A stretch of 51,560 nucleotides of DNA, taken from the IMG/VR virus record IMGVR_UViG_3300050119_000364, positions 1 through 51,560 of that record; one strand, written 5' to 3'. The stretch comes from a virus. Below are positions 32,252 through 41,116 of this stretch, in pieces. The notes beneath the pieces are model-generated. The model saw only the letters and a list, made by a program, of their open reading frames with translations, ran no database searches and had not been told where the DNA came from. Numbering within the stretch: the stretch's first letter is position 1; each line of letters opens with the position of its first letter. Both the position numbers and the translations under genes were made by a program.

Positions 32252-32707
32252 ATGCGCAACAATCCTTACGACGACACCAAGATCGTCGGCGGTACGTCTC
32301 TCGCACCGCAATCCTTCAGCGGCTCAACCGCCGTTGACGGGAGCGCCGTCAACACCGAGGGCGCGGACAATGCCGTGATCTACGCTTATGGCGCGGTAAC
32401 GTCGGGCTCTCCTTCGGCGGCGGCCCTCGTGGTGACGCTCCAAGAGTGCTCGACGAGTGGCGGCACCTATGCGAATGCGCTCGACAACACCGGAACGGTG
32501 ATCGGCTTCACGCTGAACTGCGAAAGCGCGGCGGCGGAGAATGTCGCCCGCATCGAAGGCCTCAACCTTAATCGGAAGCAGTACCTTCGGGCGGTCGTCA
32601 CGCCGTCGTTCACCGGCGGCTCGTCCCCGGCGATCCTCGGCTTTGCCCAGATCGTTCTCGGCAACAACGGCCAATTGCCGGTCGATTCGAACGTTTCGAA
32701 TACCTAA
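32252..32707 (+). CDS. Head decoration-like protein
   Basis: A 151-residue beta-rich protein. It contains DNAVIYAYGAVTSGSPSAAA, LVVTLQECSTSGGTYANALD, and RKQYLRAVVTPSFTGGSSPA, a pattern I have seen in small phage head or tail-associated proteins encoded just after the capsid. Position supports a decoration role. The start follows the leader CACAATTGC. Confidence 0.6.
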   Translation: MRNNPYDDTKIVGGTSLAPQSFSGSTAVDGSAVNTEGADNAVIYAYGAVTSGSPSAAALVVTLQECSTSGGTYANALDNTGTVIGFTLNCESAAAENVARIEGLNLNRKQYLRAVVTPSFTGGSSPAILGFAQIVLGNNGQLPVDSNVSNT

Positions 32708-32784
32708 TAGGTTTTCGAACCTTCGTTCCCGTGGCCCTTCCGGTGAGGTAAGGGCCACGACACGAGGGAAGATCCCTCGAATCA

Positions 32785-33402
32785 ATGACGAATTATCACA
32801 AGCTCTGCCAATACTGCCGAGAGCCATTTACAACCGGTCACACTCGCGGGCGGTATTGCAGCCTCCATTGCGCTGGTATGGGAAAGAGTCGTCCTCACAC
32901 CGAGGAGACACGCAAAAAGATAAGCATTGCAATGAAAGGTGTTAAACCCAAACACCCGGTAATCATTACCTGCAAACGATGTGGGAAACAGAAGACGACG
33001 GCTCATCCAGAGCAATTATTTTGTAGCAGGCATTGTGCATTGCTCGGGCATACATACTCACCAGAACAAAAGCGAAAAATCGGTGACGCCCAACGTGGTG
33101 CGAAAAGTTATCTCTGGCAAGGTGGAAAGACAACCATCAATAGACTCGTGCGTAAAGGAATTGAGGCTCGTGAATGGCGTAAAGCGGTTTTTACGCGCGA
33201 TGGGTACCGCTGTTTTGGATGCGGTACACAATCAGGCCCATTCAATGGTCATCATATTTACCCATGGGCTCACTTTCCACGCCTTCGATTTGTCATTGAG
33301 AACGGCATCACGCTTTGCGTATTCTGCCACGACCTAATTCCTCGCACGCTAGGCAGGCCGGATAACATCGTCGCTCCGGCTGGCTTCATTCTTAATCACT
33401 AG
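32785..33402 (+). CDS. HNH homing endonuclease with zinc and NUMOD-like modules
   Basis: A 205-residue protein. Two N-terminal zinc fingers (CQYCREPF...CSLHC and CKRCGKQK...CSRHC) are each followed by a NUMOD3-like helix (HTEETRKKISIAMKG and YSPEQKRKIGDAQRG), so the N-terminal half is a duplication. The HNH core is at about 135-190: WRKAVFTRDGYRCFGCGTQS, FNGHHIYPW and LCVFCHDLI. The module order is typical of freestanding homing nucleases. It interrupts the head genes between the decoration protein and the connector. Base composition is more AT-rich than its neighbours, fitting later insertion. Confidence 0.85.
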   Translation: MTNYHKLCQYCREPFTTGHTRGRYCSLHCAGMGKSRPHTEETRKKISIAMKGVKPKHPVIITCKRCGKQKTTAHPEQLFCSRHCALLGHTYSPEQKRKIGDAQRGAKSYLWQGGKTTINRLVRKGIEAREWRKAVFTRDGYRCFGCGTQSGPFNGHHIYPWAHFPRLRFVIENGITLCVFCHDLIPRTLGRPDNIVAPAGFILNH

Positions 33403-33403
33403 C

Positions 33404-34276
33404 ATGAGTACTCAAGAAAAAGTCTATCCTTGGGCGCTTACAGTTCTTCAGCGTGTAAAGGATCGTCTCGACATTATCATCCCGGACAACGATGCGGTTT
33501 TGATGCGCATGATCAACGGATCCACGGATTTTATCGAGCGCGAGTGTGGGAAGACCGGCCTTGAGTCCTATCCGAACGACGGCCACTTCGCGCAGAAGAC
33601 CTACACGAACGAGGTCTATACCGCGCAGGGTAGGAAGCAAGAGCGCCTTGTGCTCCGCAATTCCCCGGTCACCTATCTCATCGTCACGGGCAATCTCACG
33701 CAGGGATCGGCTAACGTGACCGTTGCACCCTACACCGGCATCGTCGCCGGAATGCCGCTCTACAACATTCAGGGACTGTTCCCTCAAGGGACGACCGTCG
33801 CGACCGTCGGCAGCAACGGTGCGCTCACGATGAGCCAACCTGCGAGCGTTACGCAAAGCGGCGCAGTGTTCGAGATCTCCGGCCTCATTTCTTTCCAGTG
33901 GCGTTCCGGGACCCCTAGCATGCCGAACTGGACGAGCTTCATTCAGGATCAATATGAGCTCGACCAGATGGGGAGGGCGGGCATCATCCGCGTCTACGGC
34001 TCGATTCCGGGGCTTTACAACAACATGATCCGCGCGACATATGTCGCCGGATACCCCGTGAACTGGCAGAACGCCGGCGACGGAGCGACGCACCAGCTTC
34101 CCGCCGATCTCACGAACCTGTGCGAAAACCTCGTCGTCAGAATCTTCAAACGCAAAAAGAGCGCTGGGCAACTCAGCGAAGCGATTCAGGGCGCGACGAG
34201 TTCGTGGAAGGACAGCCTCGACGCATTCGATTTGAACGTCATTAACAATTACCGTCGCGTCGGCAATATTTTCTAA
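33404..34276 (+). CDS. Head-tail connector protein with an inserted beta domain
   Basis: A 290-residue protein. The start and end follow the gp6-like connector pattern: ALTVLQRVKDRLDIIIPDND, IERECGKTG and, near the end, HQLPADLTNLCENLVVRIFK. Residues about 90-165 form an extra beta-rich insert (VAPYTGIVAGMPLYNIQGLF, then TTVATVGSNGALTMSQPASV) that resembles a module also seen in phage tail proteins. The connector forms the ring beneath the portal. It begins 1 nt after the HNH gene. Confidence 0.75.
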   Translation: MSTQEKVYPWALTVLQRVKDRLDIIIPDNDAVLMRMINGSTDFIERECGKTGLESYPNDGHFAQKTYTNEVYTAQGRKQERLVLRNSPVTYLIVTGNLTQGSANVTVAPYTGIVAGMPLYNIQGLFPQGTTVATVGSNGALTMSQPASVTQSGAVFEISGLISFQWRSGTPSMPNWTSFIQDQYELDQMGRAGIIRVYGSIPGLYNNMIRATYVAGYPVNWQNAGDGATHQLPADLTNLCENLVVRIFKRKKSAGQLSEAIQGATSSWKDSLDAFDLNVINNYRRVGNIF

Positions 34277-34281
34277 TTTCC

Positions 34282-34752
34282 ATGCAAGGAGCCACCTTCC
34301 AAGTTACGATTCCCCAGCTTCCGCAGCTCCAAGAGGCGCTTGCAAATTATCCCTCTATCTCGCAGCCCATCATTCAGCGCGCCGTGGTTGCGGCTCAGGC
34401 GGTCCTTGCGAAGTTTACAACGGCGGCCACCGTACCCGTGAAGACCGGATACCTTGTGCAAAACTGGGCTTTCGAAGTTGGCAATCTCGTGGCCCGTTGG
34501 TATCCGCGCGCGAGCTACGCGCCGTATGTCGAGTTTGGGACGGGTCCGCACGAGATTAAGGCCGTAAATAAACGCGTCCTTGCGAACACGGCTACCGGGC
34601 AAGTCTTCGGTCCCCTCGTTCATCACCCCGGAACAAAAGCAAATCCGTTCATGGAGCGGATCGTCGCCGCCGCGCAGCCGGACATCGAGACGCTTTTCGT
34701 CCAAGCGCTCAATCAGGTAAACGAGGCCATCGCCGCACAAGCCAATGGATAA
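34282..34752 (+). CDS. HK97 gp10-like head-tail/tail completion protein
   Basis: A 156-residue protein with the family pattern: TVPVKTGYLVQNWAFEVG, RASYAPYVEFGTGPHEI (about 73-89), then HHPGTKANPFMERIV (about 114-128). These proteins join the head connector to the tail. The stop overlaps the next gene by 8 nt. Confidence 0.85.
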   Translation: MQGATFQVTIPQLPQLQEALANYPSISQPIIQRAVVAAQAVLAKFTTAATVPVKTGYLVQNWAFEVGNLVARWYPRASYAPYVEFGTGPHEIKAVNKRVLANTATGQVFGPLVHHPGTKANPFMERIVAAAQPDIETLFVQALNQVNEAIAAQANG

Positions 34753-35209
34753 AACCTTCGCTCAAAATCTCAAGCAGGCGATAATCGATGATCTTCAGTC
34801 GCTTATTTTGAGCGGCGTTCTTGGGTCCGTCGCAGCGGACGATTTCACAAAGCTCAATCCGCTCGACCGCACGTGGGGAAAATTCCCCGCAGCGCTCGTT
34901 ATCCCGCCCACCGTCGCCGCGTCGGAATACGAGGATGTCGCAACTAACCTTCGCCAATATACGTGGTACATCATGGTCGTCACGACCCCTGATAACCTCC
35001 CGAAGACCGATCCGACCTATTTAGAGGGTCTCATCGACAATGTTCTTCAGGTGTTCGATAACGACGTGACGCTTCAAGGAATGGCCGTGGGAGGCGTGAA
35101 TCCCGCGATTCTTGATCCTCCCGGACCTGTGAGTAGCAACAACGTGACATATGTAACAGCGTACGTTACGCTTAAGGCAAAGGCCCTTGTTCCCGCCGCA
35201 GTGCAATAA
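34745..35209 (+). CDS. Tail terminator-like protein
   Basis: A 154-residue protein. Helical N-terminus (KTFAQNLKQAIIDDLQSLIL), then strands (YTWYIMVVTTPDNL, LIDNVLQVFDNDVTLQGMAV). Size, order and location before the tail tube gene fit a tail terminator that caps tube growth. It overlaps the gp10-like gene by 8 nt. The assignment rests mainly on gene order. Confidence 0.6.
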   Translation: MDKTFAQNLKQAIIDDLQSLILSGVLGSVAADDFTKLNPLDRTWGKFPAALVIPPTVAASEYEDVATNLRQYTWYIMVVTTPDNLPKTDPTYLEGLIDNVLQVFDNDVTLQGMAVGGVNPAILDPPGPVSSNNVTYVTAYVTLKAKALVPAAVQ

Positions 35210-35226
35210 ACCTCATCACCACATTC

Positions 35227-35475
35227 GTGGATATTCCCAACAAAACCAACAAACAAATAGACGGTTCAGAGACGGCCAACAAGGACGTGCAGCCGTCATA
35301 TTCCCGCGCCGCGTCCGTTCTTGAGAACGATTATTTCTATCCCGAAGCGAACGGCTATCAGGCCATCGCGGTCCGCGCGGCGACGCGCGAGGACGCGCAC
35401 GCAATCTATCTCGCAAAGCGGAAGCCGGTGAATCCGGAGGAAAAGGTCGATGAATCAGAAACCAAGAACGATTAA
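35227..35475 (+). CDS. Small hypothetical protein in the tail block, 82 aa
   Basis: An 82-residue hydrophilic protein (GTG start after CACCACATTC). The middle part (VLENDYFYPEANGYQAIAVR, then ATREDAHAIYLAKRKPV) looks like a short folded unit; both ends are disordered. It begins 17 nt after the terminator-like gene and ends 2 nt before the tail tube gene. Confidence 0.55.
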   Translation: MDIPNKTNKQIDGSETANKDVQPSYSRAASVLENDYFYPEANGYQAIAVRAATREDAHAIYLAKRKPVNPEEKVDESETKND

Positions 35476-35477
35476 CT

Positions 35478-36482
35478 ATGGCAGCAAAAGGCATAGGGCG
35501 ACGGTTCAGTATCGGCATCGCGAAAGAAGTGACCCGCGGCACCGCTATATCGTCCGCCAACCATTGGCTTCCCTTCAGTGATGCATCTCTCGATGAAAAG
35601 TACGAGAACGTCACGCAGGACGAGGCATTCGGCATCATCGAAGATTCCGTAGGCCAATTCCGCACGAAGAACTGGGCCGAAGGTAAGCTCTCGGTTCCCG
35701 TCACGGACCTCAGCCTCCCGCTCATCATGTACGCCATGTTCGGAGCGAGCGCAGACAGCACGCACTCCGGTGAAACGACCGTCTACGACCACAAGGCAAC
35801 GGTCGCCGAATCGGCGCAGCATCAGTCACTCACGCTCTTCATCCACGATCCGCTTTCGGGCGTCGATTACTCCCACGCGCTGGGTGTCATCCACAAGATG
35901 GACCTCGACGTGGAGCTCAAGAAGTTCGCGGAGCTTTCTCTCTCCGTAAAGGCGCAAAAAGGCGCCTCCCAGTCCTCCTTCAGCCCTTCAATCGCTGCGG
36001 AGAACCGCTTCCTCCCGCAGTACATGACGTTCAAGTATGCGACCTCGGTCTCCGGACTCTCCGGCGCGACCGCGATTGCGCTCAAATCGGCCAAGCTCTC
36101 CATCAACGCGAATATCGAAGATGACGACGTGCTCGGCAGTATCGCCCCGATCGACTACCTCAACAAGGAATTCGCGGTCACGGGGCAGCTTGAGGCCATC
36201 TGGCAGAACGAGGCCGACTTCAAAACGGTCGCGCTCGCCACGCCGAACGTGCCGCAGGCGCTCTCGATCGTGTTGCAGAACACGGATGTCAGTATCGGCG
36301 TCGTACCGTCGCATCCGACCGTGAACATCACGCTCGATCAGGTCTACTTCACGGACATCTCTCGGCCGATCAAGGTCAAAGATCTCGTATACCAAACCAT
36401 TAAGTGGAAGGGTACGTATTCTACGGCCAACAGTGAGATGTTGAATATCGTGACCACAAACACCGCCGCGACGAGCGCGTAG
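35478..36482 (+). CDS. Major tail tube protein
   Basis: A 334-residue protein starting MAAKGIGRRFSIGIAKEVTR with GTAISSANHWLPFSDASL, the opening typical of siphovirus tube proteins. It is followed by beta-rich segments such as ITLDQVYFTDISRPIKVKDL near the end. The protein stacks as rings round the tape measure. The frameshifted chaperone pair and the tape measure gene follow, which confirms its place. Confidence 0.8.
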   Translation: MAAKGIGRRFSIGIAKEVTRGTAISSANHWLPFSDASLDEKYENVTQDEAFGIIEDSVGQFRTKNWAEGKLSVPVTDLSLPLIMYAMFGASADSTHSGETTVYDHKATVAESAQHQSLTLFIHDPLSGVDYSHALGVIHKMDLDVELKKFAELSLSVKAQKGASQSSFSPSIAAENRFLPQYMTFKYATSVSGLSGATAIALKSAKLSINANIEDDDVLGSIAPIDYLNKEFAVTGQLEAIWQNEADFKTVALATPNVPQALSIVLQNTDVSIGVVPSHPTVNITLDQVYFTDISRPIKVKDLVYQTIKWKGTYSTANSEMLNIVTTNTAATSA

Positions 36483-36494
36483 GTCGAAAATCAA
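36482..36494 (+). promoter_or_regulatory. Leader element GGTCGAAAATCAA
   Basis: This copy overlaps the stop of the tube gene and lies 24 nt before the ATG at 36512. It is a variant of the recurring TAAAAGGTCGARRAAYC motif. Confidence 0.35.
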
Positions 36495-36511
36495 CCAAAA
36501 TCCTCACCATA

Positions 36512-36814
36512 ATGTCAGAAAGCAAAACAAAAACAGTCACCACGCCTTCCGGCGTCGCAGTTGAATTGAAGGAGTACATCACCGCCGGCGAATTCCTCGA
36601 CCTTAACGAAGACAGCGAGAAAAACGGCCTTTCGAAGACCGCGCTCGCAACCAAAATCTCTGAAATCGCGATCATCTCTATCGATGGCGCGAAAGAGAAC
36701 ATCTCCGCAAAGCTCAGGGAACTCCCCATCGCTGATTACACATTCCTTCAGAGGGAAATTAAGAAGCTCATTGACGGGGATTTTACGGAGGCGAAGGATC
36801 AAGCTCAGAGCTGA
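36512..36814 (+). CDS. Tail assembly chaperone, short form (gpG-like)
   Basis: A 100-residue protein. It begins with a beta hairpin (TVTTPSGVAVELKEYITAGE) typical of gpG-type chaperones, followed by helices (LATKISEIAIISIDGAKENI and TFLQREIKKLIDGD). It lies directly between tube and tape-measure genes. Such proteins hold the tape measure during tail assembly. The frame ends in TGA at 36812-36814, but a second frame continues (see next entry). Confidence 0.75.
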   Translation: MSESKTKTVTTPSGVAVELKEYITAGEFLDLNEDSEKNGLSKTALATKISEIAIISIDGAKENISAKLRELPIADYTFLQREIKKLIDGDFTEAKDQAQS

Positions 36815-36999
36815 TCTGGCACGATTTCTTCGCTCTCGGGCGTGCTTACCTTCCGATTGAGCTTAAAGCCGTCCTCCTTTGTTCGCGCATGGGCTGGGAT
36901 TGGCAGCAATACCGATCCCAACCGCAATGGTTTGTCACGAATCTCTTGCGAATGTTTCAAAGCGAAGCGGAGGAGACGAACCGAAAGGCCAAGGGGTGA
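36512..36999 (+). CDS. Tail assembly chaperone, long form by -1 frameshift (gpG-T-like)
   Basis: The -1 frame is open through the end of the short form to TGA at 36997-36999 and reads ELIWHDFFALGRAYLPIELK, then MGWDWQQYRSQPQWFVTNLL, a classic second-half chaperone sequence (start of the T part at about 36808). It has no start codon of its own in a suitable place. A likely slip point is the T-TTT run in GAT-TTT-ACG (36779-36787), giving about 160 residues. Programmed frameshifting at this place is conserved in long-tailed phages. The exact slip site is inferred; the heptamer is not a canonical X-XXY-YYZ. Confidence 0.7.
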
Positions 37000-37044
37000 T
37001 CCTTGCTTTTTCTTCGTAGCTATGGCTTAGTGAAGGCGTCGCAA

Positions 37045-37057
37045 GGTCGAAGAATCA
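37045..37057 (+). promoter_or_regulatory. Leader element GGTCGAAGAATCA
   Basis: It ends 10 nt before the ATG at 37068 and is identical over 13 nt to the copy at 44079. Both copies have GGTCGA exactly 17 nt before the start codon. Confidence 0.4.
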
Positions 37058-37067
37058 ATCATTTGCA

Positions 37068-37205
37068 ATGGAAACATTTCTTATTCTGCTCGTATTTGTA
37101 GGCGGCCCAATCGGGTTCGCCGCGTTGTTGGGGATTGCCGTACATAATCGCGCCAAGCAACGCAAAGCGGTCTACGATGCCGCACAAAAGTATCTCCAGT
37201 CCTAA
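37068..37205 (+). CDS. Small single-TM protein, 45 aa
   Basis: An ATG at 37068 opens 45 codons with one hydrophobic helix (FLILLVFVGGPIGFAALLGI) and a basic tail (HNRAKQRKAVYDAAQKYL). It lies just before the tape measure gene. A short phage membrane protein; function unknown. Confidence 0.5.
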   Translation: METFLILLVFVGGPIGFAALLGIAVHNRAKQRKAVYDAAQKYLQS

Positions 37206-37211
37206 TCGTTC

Positions 37212-39014
37212 ATGGAATCCGACCTCGAAATCGTAATCTCTGCCATCGATGAGGCATCAGCTTCTTTTGATGAGGTGAGCGAATCCATGGCGCAGATGTC
37301 CGAAGCCGCAGAGGCATCGGCCGCCGCTACGGACGACTCATTCGAATCTGTTGGCCTCACGATCAATGAGGTTACCGGCGAGATTCAGAACGCGATGCTC
37401 TCCCAACAGCAGTCCGTCGACCTTCTCGCCGAGGTCATGCAGACCGACGTTGCGGAGATTCAGGAGCTTATCATCTCCGAAGGTATTTCGTTTCAGGAAG
37501 CCTCCGCCGTCATCGAGGAGGCCAATGCTGAAATTGCTGCGTCTTCGGAAGAAACAGCGACTACGTCTGCCGGCGGCTTCGCGGCGGTCGGCGCGGCCGC
37601 TGGCATCGCATTTTACGCGATAGAGAGCGCCGTGAGCGACGCGGTGGCGTCCGCCCAGCAGTGGGACGAGACCTCCGCGGTCATCTCGCAGGAACTCAAA
37701 AATATCGGCTCGTCCGTTCCCCTTTCGCAGGTTCAGGATTATGCGCAGCAGATCCAGTCCACGACACTGTTCAGCCAGCAGCAAGCACTTTCCTCCGAAG
37801 CGGTAGTCTTAGGGTTCCAGAATCTCGCGCCGAACTACGAGCAGCTGACAATCCTGTCCGCAGACCTCGCGACGAAGATGCAGCAGTTCACCGGATCGGC
37901 CACGGCGGATATGCCGAACGCGATGAAGATCCTCACGAATGCGCTCAACGACCCCGTCGCAGGATTGCAGCAGCTCCAACGACAAGCGGGCGTCGATATT
38001 CCCGCAGCGACTGTGACAATGATCAAGAATCTCGCCACGGTGGGCGATACTTCTCAGGCCGACGCCGTTATATTGCAGGCGCTCAATGCCCAAGTCGGAG
38101 GCTTGGCCCAGACGGCTGCGACTGCCGAGGGCGGACCGCTCACGCAACTTGAAAATCAACTCGTGGCAACCGGCACCACCATCGGCAATATTCTCTTGCC
38201 CGCGCTCGACGCTCTTGCCAAGGATTTAGAGCCCATCATCCAAGCCATCACCGCATGGGCGGAAGAGCACCCTAAACTCACCGAAGCGATTATCGCGGGC
38301 ACCTTGGCCTTCGTCGCTTTGGTGGCTGTGTTAGCAGTCGTCGGCATCGCTGTCGTCGCGATAGGCGCTGCATTTGGCGGTCTCGCGATCGCGATAGCCG
38401 CGGTTGTCGCAGTTATTGTTGGCGTTGTCGTTTCCAATTGGGATCTCATCGCAACCGATACCGCGACAATCTGGAACGGCATCGTTACGTTCTTCACGGC
38501 CACCTTCAACACGGTTAAAACTCTTTTTACTTCCTCACTCAATGAGGTCAGCGCCATTTGGCAATCCGCATGGACCGATATGGGCTCATTCCTCGGAAAC
38601 ATTTGGACCACCATCCAAAACACAGTGAAGACCGGGGTCGATTACGTCATCAGTGCAATCAACGCTTTCATCAATGCGCTCGACGCGCTCCACATTTCAA
38701 TACCCTCCATTGCCATCCCCGGCACCAAGCTAGGTACGCCCGCGGTAAATCTCGGCTTCAGTATTCCCAACATTCCCATGCTCGCGGATGGCGGCTTCGT
38801 GACGCAGCCGACCTTGGCGCTGATCGGTGAAGCCGGTCCGGAGGCTGTCGTACCGCTCTCCCAAATGGGCGGAGCCGCGGGTGGGGGCCAACAAATTGTG
38901 ATCAATATTAACGGCGGCATCTTCCCGGCAGACCAGTCCGCGATCAAGCAAATCGGCGACCTGTTGGCGAAATCGATCGTCACCCAGCTCAGAGTAAGGA
39001 ACTACGCCCCGTAA
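37212..39014 (+). CDS. Tail tape measure protein
   Basis: A 600-residue protein. It starts with a helical Ala/Glu/Ser-rich part, then the conserved TMP-type core (VISQELKNIGSSVPLSQVQD, MPNAMKILTNALNDPVAGLQ, about 155-270). Hydrophobic helices follow at about 355-410 (AFVALVAVLAVVGIAVVAIG), as in TMPs that insert in membranes. The C-terminal GGFVTQPTLALIGEAGPEAV motif (about 530-549) is a signature of tape measures. By the usual rule of about 0.15 nm per residue the tail would be near 90 nm, which is a rough inference. Confidence 0.9.
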   Translation: MESDLEIVISAIDEASASFDEVSESMAQMSEAAEASAAATDDSFESVGLTINEVTGEIQNAMLSQQQSVDLLAEVMQTDVAEIQELIISEGISFQEASAVIEEANAEIAASSEETATTSAGGFAAVGAAAGIAFYAIESAVSDAVASAQQWDETSAVISQELKNIGSSVPLSQVQDYAQQIQSTTLFSQQQALSSEAVVLGFQNLAPNYEQLTILSADLATKMQQFTGSATADMPNAMKILTNALNDPVAGLQQLQRQAGVDIPAATVTMIKNLATVGDTSQADAVILQALNAQVGGLAQTAATAEGGPLTQLENQLVATGTTIGNILLPALDALAKDLEPIIQAITAWAEEHPKLTEAIIAGTLAFVALVAVLAVVGIAVVAIGAAFGGLAIAIAAVVAVIVGVVVSNWDLIATDTATIWNGIVTFFTATFNTVKTLFTSSLNEVSAIWQSAWTDMGSFLGNIWTTIQNTVKTGVDYVISAINAFINALDALHISIPSIAIPGTKLGTPAVNLGFSIPNIPMLADGGFVTQPTLALIGEAGPEAVVPLSQMGGAAGGGQQIVININGGIFPADQSAIKQIGDLLAKSIVTQLRVRNYAP

Positions 39015-39015
39015 G

Positions 39016-40527
39016 ATGGCGAATCCCGTGAAGATTCTCGACAACAGCACGGACATTTCAAAATCCGTCGATTGGAAATCGATCGACGCCGTGAGCGTGC
39101 TCACGAAGGAAACCGGAACGTTCACCTTCAACGTCCGTCAGGGTGTCGGCCAGACCTATCCCGCGAAAACTATCCCCGCGATCGGCGACACGATCGAACT
39201 CTACGATTCGACCGGACTCATCTGGGGCGGAACCTGTACCGAAGTGGAACCGATCATCTCGGGGCTCATGATCACGTGGCAGGTGACATGCACGGATTGG
39301 GGATTTTTACTCGACGGAACATTGGTCAAGAAGAACTACGCCGGGATGGACCCGGCCGACATCGTCGCCGACATTATCAATACGTTTTGTGCAGGCAAAG
39401 GATTTAACCTCGACGGCGTCCAGCGCGGCAACTTCCTCGTCGAGACCATCAAGTTCAATTATCAGCAGCCGTCGAAGGCGCTCCAATCGCTCGCGAAGCT
39501 CATCGGCTGGGACTGGTTCATAGGACCCGACAAGACGGTGTATTTCTTCTTGGGCGACGTGAACGACGGCGACGGCGGCGGTGCGGTAGGCGATGGAGGC
39601 GTCGCTCCGATCACCGTGGACGCGACCTCCGGCGAAGTCGAGTGGAACTCGCTCGACATCGATCTCCAGATTACGAACATGCAGAACAGCGTGTACGTGA
39701 TCGGCGGCACTTTGCCCGTCATGTTTACCGCGTCCACAACGAACGACGTGTACCCGACGAACGGGACGGCGAACACCTTCCCGGTCGCTTACGCATATAG
39801 CTCAAGCACGATCGTCGTCGAACTGAATGGCACGCCGCAGACGGTCGGCGTGCTGAACCAAGTGACCGACCCCTCCACGGTGCAGGTTCTTTATAGCGAC
39901 TCCGGACGGTTCATCCAGTTCACCGCCGGCGCTCCGTCAGGCGGCGGCGTCGTGAAGATCTTTGGCACGGCGCAAGTTCCGATCGTTGCTCACGCCTCAA
40001 ACAATGCGAGCATCGCTCTCTACGGCGAGCGGCAGGGCGTCATCACGGACTCCACGATTACCTCCGTCCCCGAGGCCCAGCTCCGCGCGACGGCGCAAAT
40101 CCTCCAGTTCGGCCACCCGGTCTACGATGTGAAATTCAACACGCTCATCGCCGGCTGCCAGATCGGGCAAACGATCAAGGTCAATGTCCCGGCCATGGGC
40201 ATCACGAACTACAACCTCGTGATCAAGCGCATCGAAGCCGTGGGCTATGCTCCCGGCGACGACGGGCTCAATATCAACGGAATGCTCGAATATCAGATCG
40301 AGTGCATCGGGTCGGACAATGTCACCTTCACTGACCTCATGACGACGATCCTTCAGCAGGAGCAGACCCAGACGGACGTCTCGGACGACACGATCACGGA
40401 AAATCTCGAATACGCGCCCGAAACACTCGTCCTCGCGGATACAGTGACTGCCACCGGAGCTTCGCGACCCTACGTCTACGGCCCGAGTTCTCCACAAGCG
40501 CGCTATGGCTTTGCGGTCTATTCGTAA
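39016..40527 (+). CDS. Distal tail / baseplate hub-like protein
   Basis: A 503-residue protein right after the tape measure, starting MANPVKILDNSTDISKSVDW. Its order of parts (an N-terminal strand set, LMITWQVTCTDWGFLLDGTL, then PSKALQSLAKLIGWDWFIGP) follows phage hub proteins of the gp27-like type, and the central region AVGDGGVAPITVDATSGEVE is beta-rich. It probably closes the tail tube and joins it to fibres. I am confident it is a tail-tip protein and less so about which. Confidence 0.7.
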   Translation: MANPVKILDNSTDISKSVDWKSIDAVSVLTKETGTFTFNVRQGVGQTYPAKTIPAIGDTIELYDSTGLIWGGTCTEVEPIISGLMITWQVTCTDWGFLLDGTLVKKNYAGMDPADIVADIINTFCAGKGFNLDGVQRGNFLVETIKFNYQQPSKALQSLAKLIGWDWFIGPDKTVYFFLGDVNDGDGGGAVGDGGVAPITVDATSGEVEWNSLDIDLQITNMQNSVYVIGGTLPVMFTASTTNDVYPTNGTANTFPVAYAYSSSTIVVELNGTPQTVGVLNQVTDPSTVQVLYSDSGRFIQFTAGAPSGGGVVKIFGTAQVPIVAHASNNASIALYGERQGVITDSTITSVPEAQLRATAQILQFGHPVYDVKFNTLIAGCQIGQTIKVNVPAMGITNYNLVIKRIEAVGYAPGDDGLNINGMLEYQIECIGSDNVTFTDLMTTILQQEQTQTDVSDDTITENLEYAPETLVLADTVTATGASRPYVYGPSSPQARYGFAVYS

Positions 40528-40557
40528 CCATAATTGAAGTAAATCCCGCACTACCCC

Positions 40558-41115
40558 ATGCAATCGTCCGACGGCCTGAATATCAAAGGCACCATCATCA
40601 TCCGCTCACACCCGGCGGGGACCATTCATTGCTACGAAACGCTCAAGTCCCTCGGCAAGCTCGATCTTGCCCGACAGCTCCTTGAAGACGGAAAGGAGGA
40701 AGTGAGACAGGAGAATCTGATCGTCGATTCGTCGAATTATGGGAGCGATATTCTCGTGCAGTACTTGATCAGCGGCTATACGGGCACCTTCAATTTTCCG
40801 CTTGGCATTGCATGGGGCGAGATCGGAACGGGTAACACTACGCCCGCGGCCGGCGATACCGCCCTTACGACCCCAACGAACCGCGCGGCCGTCTCCTACG
40901 CGGCCGACTTCGGATTTAACGCCGCGCAGCTCCAGTTCTTCTTTCCTGATGCGGTGCTTGCAAACGAGACCTACTACGAGTGCGGCTCGTTCATCGGCGG
41001 GGATTCCACGATCGGTTCAGGCAATATGTTCAACCACGCGCTGTTCGCTTCCGGCTATTCAAAGTCTGCTGGCGTTGATACGACTTTGGAAATCGATATA
41101 GCTATTTCCAACTGA
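40558..41115 (+). CDS. Tail tip/fibre-associated protein
   Basis: A 185-residue protein. The segment WGEIGTGNTTPAAGDTALTT (about 86-105) is a phrase found in many phage tail-fibre-associated proteins, followed by AAVSYAADFGF and a FFPDAVLANETYYECGSFIG strand region. Position between hub and fibre supports a baseplate role. Next gene begins 1 nt after its stop. Confidence 0.65.
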   Translation: MQSSDGLNIKGTIIIRSHPAGTIHCYETLKSLGKLDLARQLLEDGKEEVRQENLIVDSSNYGSDILVQYLISGYTGTFNFPLGIAWGEIGTGNTTPAAGDTALTTPTNRAAVSYAADFGFNAAQLQFFFPDAVLANETYYECGSFIGGDSTIGSGNMFNHALFASGYSKSAGVDTTLEIDIAISN

Positions 41116-41116
41116 C

